A stretch of 64,000 bases of DNA. It comes from Selenomonas sp963544755 (GTDB lineage: Bacteria > Bacillota > Negativicutes > Selenomonadales > Selenomonadaceae). Both the position numbers and the translations under genes were made by a program. The notes beneath the pieces were generated by a model. It saw only the letters and a program-made list of their open reading frames with translations, was not told where the DNA came from and did no database searches. Positions 62,017 through 64,000 of the stretch are shown here, piece after piece (the stretch's first letter is position 1; every line of letters starts with the position of its first letter). The stretch is from the NCBI GenBank assembly GCA_963544755.1, contig CAUUGH010000001.1, positions 1-64,000 of the forward strand. The letters are read 5' to 3'.

Positions 62017-62664
62017 ATCAAAAACCTCCTTGGCTTCTTTTTTCTTAAAGTAATCTCCTAAATAATTATGCTCTACGCAGTATTTTATACCTTGACGCAC
62101 TGCCATAGCAAGGCTCATGCCCATTTTTTGGCATTTACGTACTTTAGCGACGAAAACGCTGTATGCCATGAGGGTGTTGCTCTTTTGGAGTAATTTATTA
62201 TGCTTCACATTGATATTTAAGACTTCGACTAAAAGTTCAAGATCGCCTGATTTTCCTGAAAAGGCATCTGAAAGGCGCAGGATCTTTCGATCTGGGATTT
62301 CTTTTTCGCCGTTATAAAGCACATAAAATTTCGGCGTGGGCAAAGGAATGACAGACAGCTTGTAGACGGCATCATCATCGATATATTGCCGATAGAGTTC
62401 GGCGATATACATTAAAAGGCGCAAGGGCATATTTTGATTTAGCGTGCTTTGATGCTCTAAGAGAACGATGTGTCTTTTTTTTACGAGAAAACTCACATCG
62501 TTGCGAATGCCTGTGAAAAATGTCCAATCTAAAGTTGTCAGCTGTATATCTTGCGCGGCTACAGGCTCGCCGAGCAGATCGGCAGAAAGTCCAGCCAAAC
62601 GCTCGGCATTTTGAAAAATATCACGAAAAAGAGAGTCCTTATAGGTACGGTTCGCTGATTTCAT
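61714..62664 (-). CDS. Rpn-family recombination-promoting nuclease / PD-(D/E)XK transposase-like protein
   Basis: 316 residues. N-terminal PD-(D/E)XK-type nuclease with Asp56 (RNDVSFLV) and Glu70-x-Gln72 (VLLEHQST), plus the NRTYKDSLFRDIF start typical of this family. The C-terminal third is Ala/Glu-rich helix with six 12-bp repeats encoding EKGI, then SIRNLMKNLKLSAEKAMDAL. SD AAGGAGT. Such proteins cut DNA and promote RecA-independent recombination; phage-defence roles have been described for relatives. An internal start is annotated separately. Confidence 0.9.
   Translation of the reverse strand: MKSANRTYKDSLFRDIFQNAERLAGLSADLLGEPVAAQDIQLTTLDWTFFTGIRNDVSFLVKKRHIVLLEHQSTLNQNMPLRLLMYIAELYRQYIDDDAVYKLSVIPLPTPKFYVLYNGEKEIPDRKILRLSDAFSGKSGDLELLVEVLNINVKHNKLLQKSNTLMAYSVFVAKVRKCQKMGMSLAMAVRQGIKYCVEHNYLGDYFKKKEAKEVFDMLNFAWDQERALEVRAAEAAEAAAAKARVEALKEGVEKGIEKGIEKGIEKGIEKGIEKGKESERIFSIRNLMKNLKLSAEKAMDALSIPKREQARYKAML
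61839..61910 (-). repeat. Six 12-bp in-frame repeats in the Rpn gene
   Basis: Units TGCCTTTTTCAA (plus strand), with small variants, encode tandem Glu-Lys-Gly-Ile. Multiples of 12 nt keep the frame, so copy number can drift and change the length of both Rpn products. Confidence 0.92.
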
Positions 62665-62701
62665 AAAAAGACTCCTTGCTTCTTAATGCTGCAGTTGCCA
62701 C

Positions 62702-62764
62702 AAAAAAATCCCCTCTTAGCCTTTATGCCGTCCTTACTAGCCTAGCATAAAAACAAGAGGGGAT
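62702..62764 (-). terminator. Intrinsic terminator for the zinc-ribbon gene
   Basis: Outer stem ATCCCCTCTT/AAGAGGGGAT and inner stem TTTATGC/GCATAAA; T7 follows on the minus strand. Separates the zinc-ribbon gene from the Rpn gene. Confidence 0.75.
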
Positions 62765-62780
62765 CGTCACTATGCTCTGC

Positions 62781-62810
62781 AAAAGCAGTGCTGTCAAAAG
62801 CAGTGCTGTC
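62781..62810. repeat. Tandem 15-bp direct repeat
   Basis: AAAAGCAGTGCTGTC twice in succession in the non-coding gap downstream of the zinc-ribbon gene. No function evident. Confidence 0.7.
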
Positions 62811-62933
62811 AAAAGAGCCTACAGCGATATTCAGTAGGAAAATGCCTGTAAAGACATCTGCAAAGCGGCAGTCTTGTGCAGGAGCAACGCACTTTTGCTA
62901 AATAAACAGCTGTGCGCCATAGCAGCAGTTCGC

Positions 62934-63221
62934 TTACCTGCCCCTTCTGGCAGAAAAGCAATCGCGACAATATACCGGACGGTCGTCTTTCGGCTCAAAA
63001 GGCACTTCTGTTTCCTTGCCGCAGGCGGCGCAAGTCACCGGAAACATCACACGCTCAGTGACAGTGCCTTCATGATTGCGACGTCTTTTGCTGCGACAGT
63101 CGCGGCAACGGACGGGATCATTTTCAAACCCCTTCTCTTTGTAAAACTCCTGCTCTCCTGCGGTGAATGTAAATTCCTTGCTGCAATCTTTGCAAACCAA
63201 TGTCCTGTCTTGGAACTCCAT
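62934..63221 (-). CDS. Small zinc-ribbon protein
   Basis: 95 residues with two treble-clef/ribbon units: CKDCSKEF ... CRDCRSKRRR and CAACGKETEVPF ... CRDCFSARRGR, that is four CxxC pairs. The first unit resembles the probable zinc-ribbon FTFTAGEQEFYKEKGF family. Likely a nucleic-acid or protein-interaction factor; its exact role is unknown. The ATG follows AGGGAGAAATTTC. Confidence 0.9.
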   Translation of the reverse strand: MEFQDRTLVCKDCSKEFTFTAGEQEFYKEKGFENDPVRCRDCRSKRRRNHEGTVTERVMFPVTCAACGKETEVPFEPKDDRPVYCRDCFSARRGR

Positions 63222-63569
63222 GAAATTTCTCCCTTACTGGTCAATTATAAAAGCGTTTTTTGACGCTGCACGCGCCGACGATTTTCCGAGAAAGTGCCGA
63301 TAACATGAAATCCGTCCGATGGATGCAATTTTGTCCTGTTGAGAAAATAAACCGAAGGAATAGCAACGCTATGCAAAAGATTTGTTGACGCTAGCAGGGC
63401 GAAAAAGATGGAGCAATATGGCGAGGTTCTCATTTATTCGCGCTTTCTTAAATCTGCGCTTACAATCTCATTTTAACAGATGCAGAAAGAAAGTGCAACT
63501 GAAATATCTCACTATTTTTGAGGAAGGCAAGTTGTAAAATAAATTGACGCAAAAAATTACCTAATACCT
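63222..63569. other. Non-coding region between the zinc-ribbon and DNA methylase genes
   Basis: About 350 bp. A 62-codon minus-strand open frame (63245-63433) has no convincing features. From 63529 to 63555 is a 27-bp sequence nearly matching one at 10886-10912. Nothing else is recognised. Confidence 0.4.
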
Positions 63570-64000
63570 TTACTTTATATGCTGTAAATGTTTTGCAACC
63601 AATTTTGCGATATGCCAAAACATGACAGGCGGTATTGCATTTCCCAATGCTCTATATTGCTTGCTGTCACTTCCCAGGAGAACAAAATCTTCAGGAAATG
63701 ATTGTATTCTTGCTACTTCTCTTGGGGTAAATCGCCTGTACTTACCATTTTCAAATAATACAGGATCTGTGCTGTTTAATGAAATTTTCGCTAAGTGCGC
63801 CCCTACGGTATTACAAGGCTTTGCCCTATCTTGCGCTCTGCCTTTGTTCATAGTCTTGCGGTTACGCATCATGCCCTCTACAGCCTTATCACTAAAATAA
63901 TATTTATCTGGCACAGCATCATCTATACATTTTGATAAGGGGACATAGTCACGTTCATCTTTAATTTTTCTTTCTGGAAATGTGAAATCTATTGCTAAAT
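63570..64000 (-). CDS. C-5 cytosine DNA methyltransferase, C-terminal part (runs off window)
   Basis: The reading frame is open to the right edge (at least 142 residues visible). Motif IX-like RRFTPREVARIQSFPEDF and motif X QYRALGNAIPPVMFWHIAKL identify a Dcm/HaeIII-type methylase. The catalytic PCQ, ENV and SAM motifs lie outside. AT-rich codon usage suggests a mobile restriction-modification or orphan methylase. No restriction enzyme gene is seen on this side. Confidence 0.9.
   Translation of the reverse strand, partial: LAIDFTFPERKIKDERDYVPLSKCIDDAVPDKYYFSDKAVEGMMRNRKTMNKGRAQDRAKPCNTVGAHLAKISLNSTDPVLFENGKYRRFTPREVARIQSFPEDFVLLGSDSKQYRALGNAIPPVMFWHIAKLVAKHLQHIK

Noticed and set aside
62874..63263. 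Plus-strand open frame overlapping the zinc-ribbon gene
   Set aside because: The minus-strand gene has four CxxC pairs and an SD; the plus-strand frame has neither motif nor SD.
63245..63433. 62-codon minus-strand open frame between the zinc-ribbon and methylase genes
   Set aside because: No SD, no recognisable domain; could be a decayed gene but not supportable.

Overview
The window looks like a chromosomal segment of a diderm Firmicute of the Negativicutes (Selenomonas/Veillonella-like). It combines Firmicute-type genes (PyrK/PyrD dihydroorotate dehydrogenase, DacA, SpoVD-like PBP with PASTA, DUF438 hemerythrin protein, MetNIQ) with outer-membrane biology: a ShlB-type two-partner secretion pore, a 3469-residue TpsA exoprotein, and arabinose-5-phosphate isomerase for Kdo/LPS. 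Base composition is moderate. Start codons are often TTG with strong Shine-Dalgarno (SD) sites. No taxonomic assignment beyond this is claimed.

Layout. 1-6.3 kb: truncated chemoreceptor, bactofilin plus M23 endopeptidase, TrkAH potassium uptake. 6.3-10.8 kb: pyrK-pyrD-lipoprotein-M29 aminopeptidase-small anchored protein operon on the minus strand, then tRNA-Ala(GGC). 10.9-16.4 kb: AT-rich methyltransferase, then dacA-yibE/F-thioesterase-pncB. 16.5-23.8 kb: metNIQ, an NlpC/P60 endopeptidase with tandem repeats, and a CoA-disulfide reductase/rhodanese/TusA fusion followed by a DsrE-family gene whose start is out of frame. 23.9-28.7 kb: DUF438 protein, dapF and two unrecognised proteins. 28.7-35.7 kb: serS-alr, an OatA-like acyltransferase and a SpoVD-like PBP. 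35.9-48.3 kb: the two-partner secretion locus. 48.4-51.4 kb: siderophore/corrinoid-type ABC importer. 51.6-57.9 kb: flavin-type oxidase, NhaC antiporter, radical SAM protein, kdsD and sucCD. 58.2-61.6 kb: a Fur-box-controlled DUF2325 gene, then phosphonate genes (phosphonopyruvate decarboxylase, methyltransferase, AEP transaminase). 61.6-64 kb: an Rpn-family nuclease with an apparent gene-within-gene and an orphan copy of its inner start, a zinc-ribbon protein, and a truncated cytosine-5 DNA methylase.

Three themes run across the window. (1) Two families of short palindromic intergenic repeats (called A and B here) recur many times, mostly abutting gene ends, and in several cases supply the stop codon. 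(2) Cell-envelope functions dominate: peptidoglycan hydrolases and synthases, O-acetylation, LPS and phosphonate decoration, a giant exoprotein. (3) Several pieces differ in composition from their surroundings: GC-rich sucC, AT-rich methyltransferase genes near 11 kb and 63.6 kb. The strongest leads are the Rpn internal translation start with its duplicated orphan, the repeat families that form gene 3' ends, the sucC mosaic and the A-tract frameshift in dsrE.
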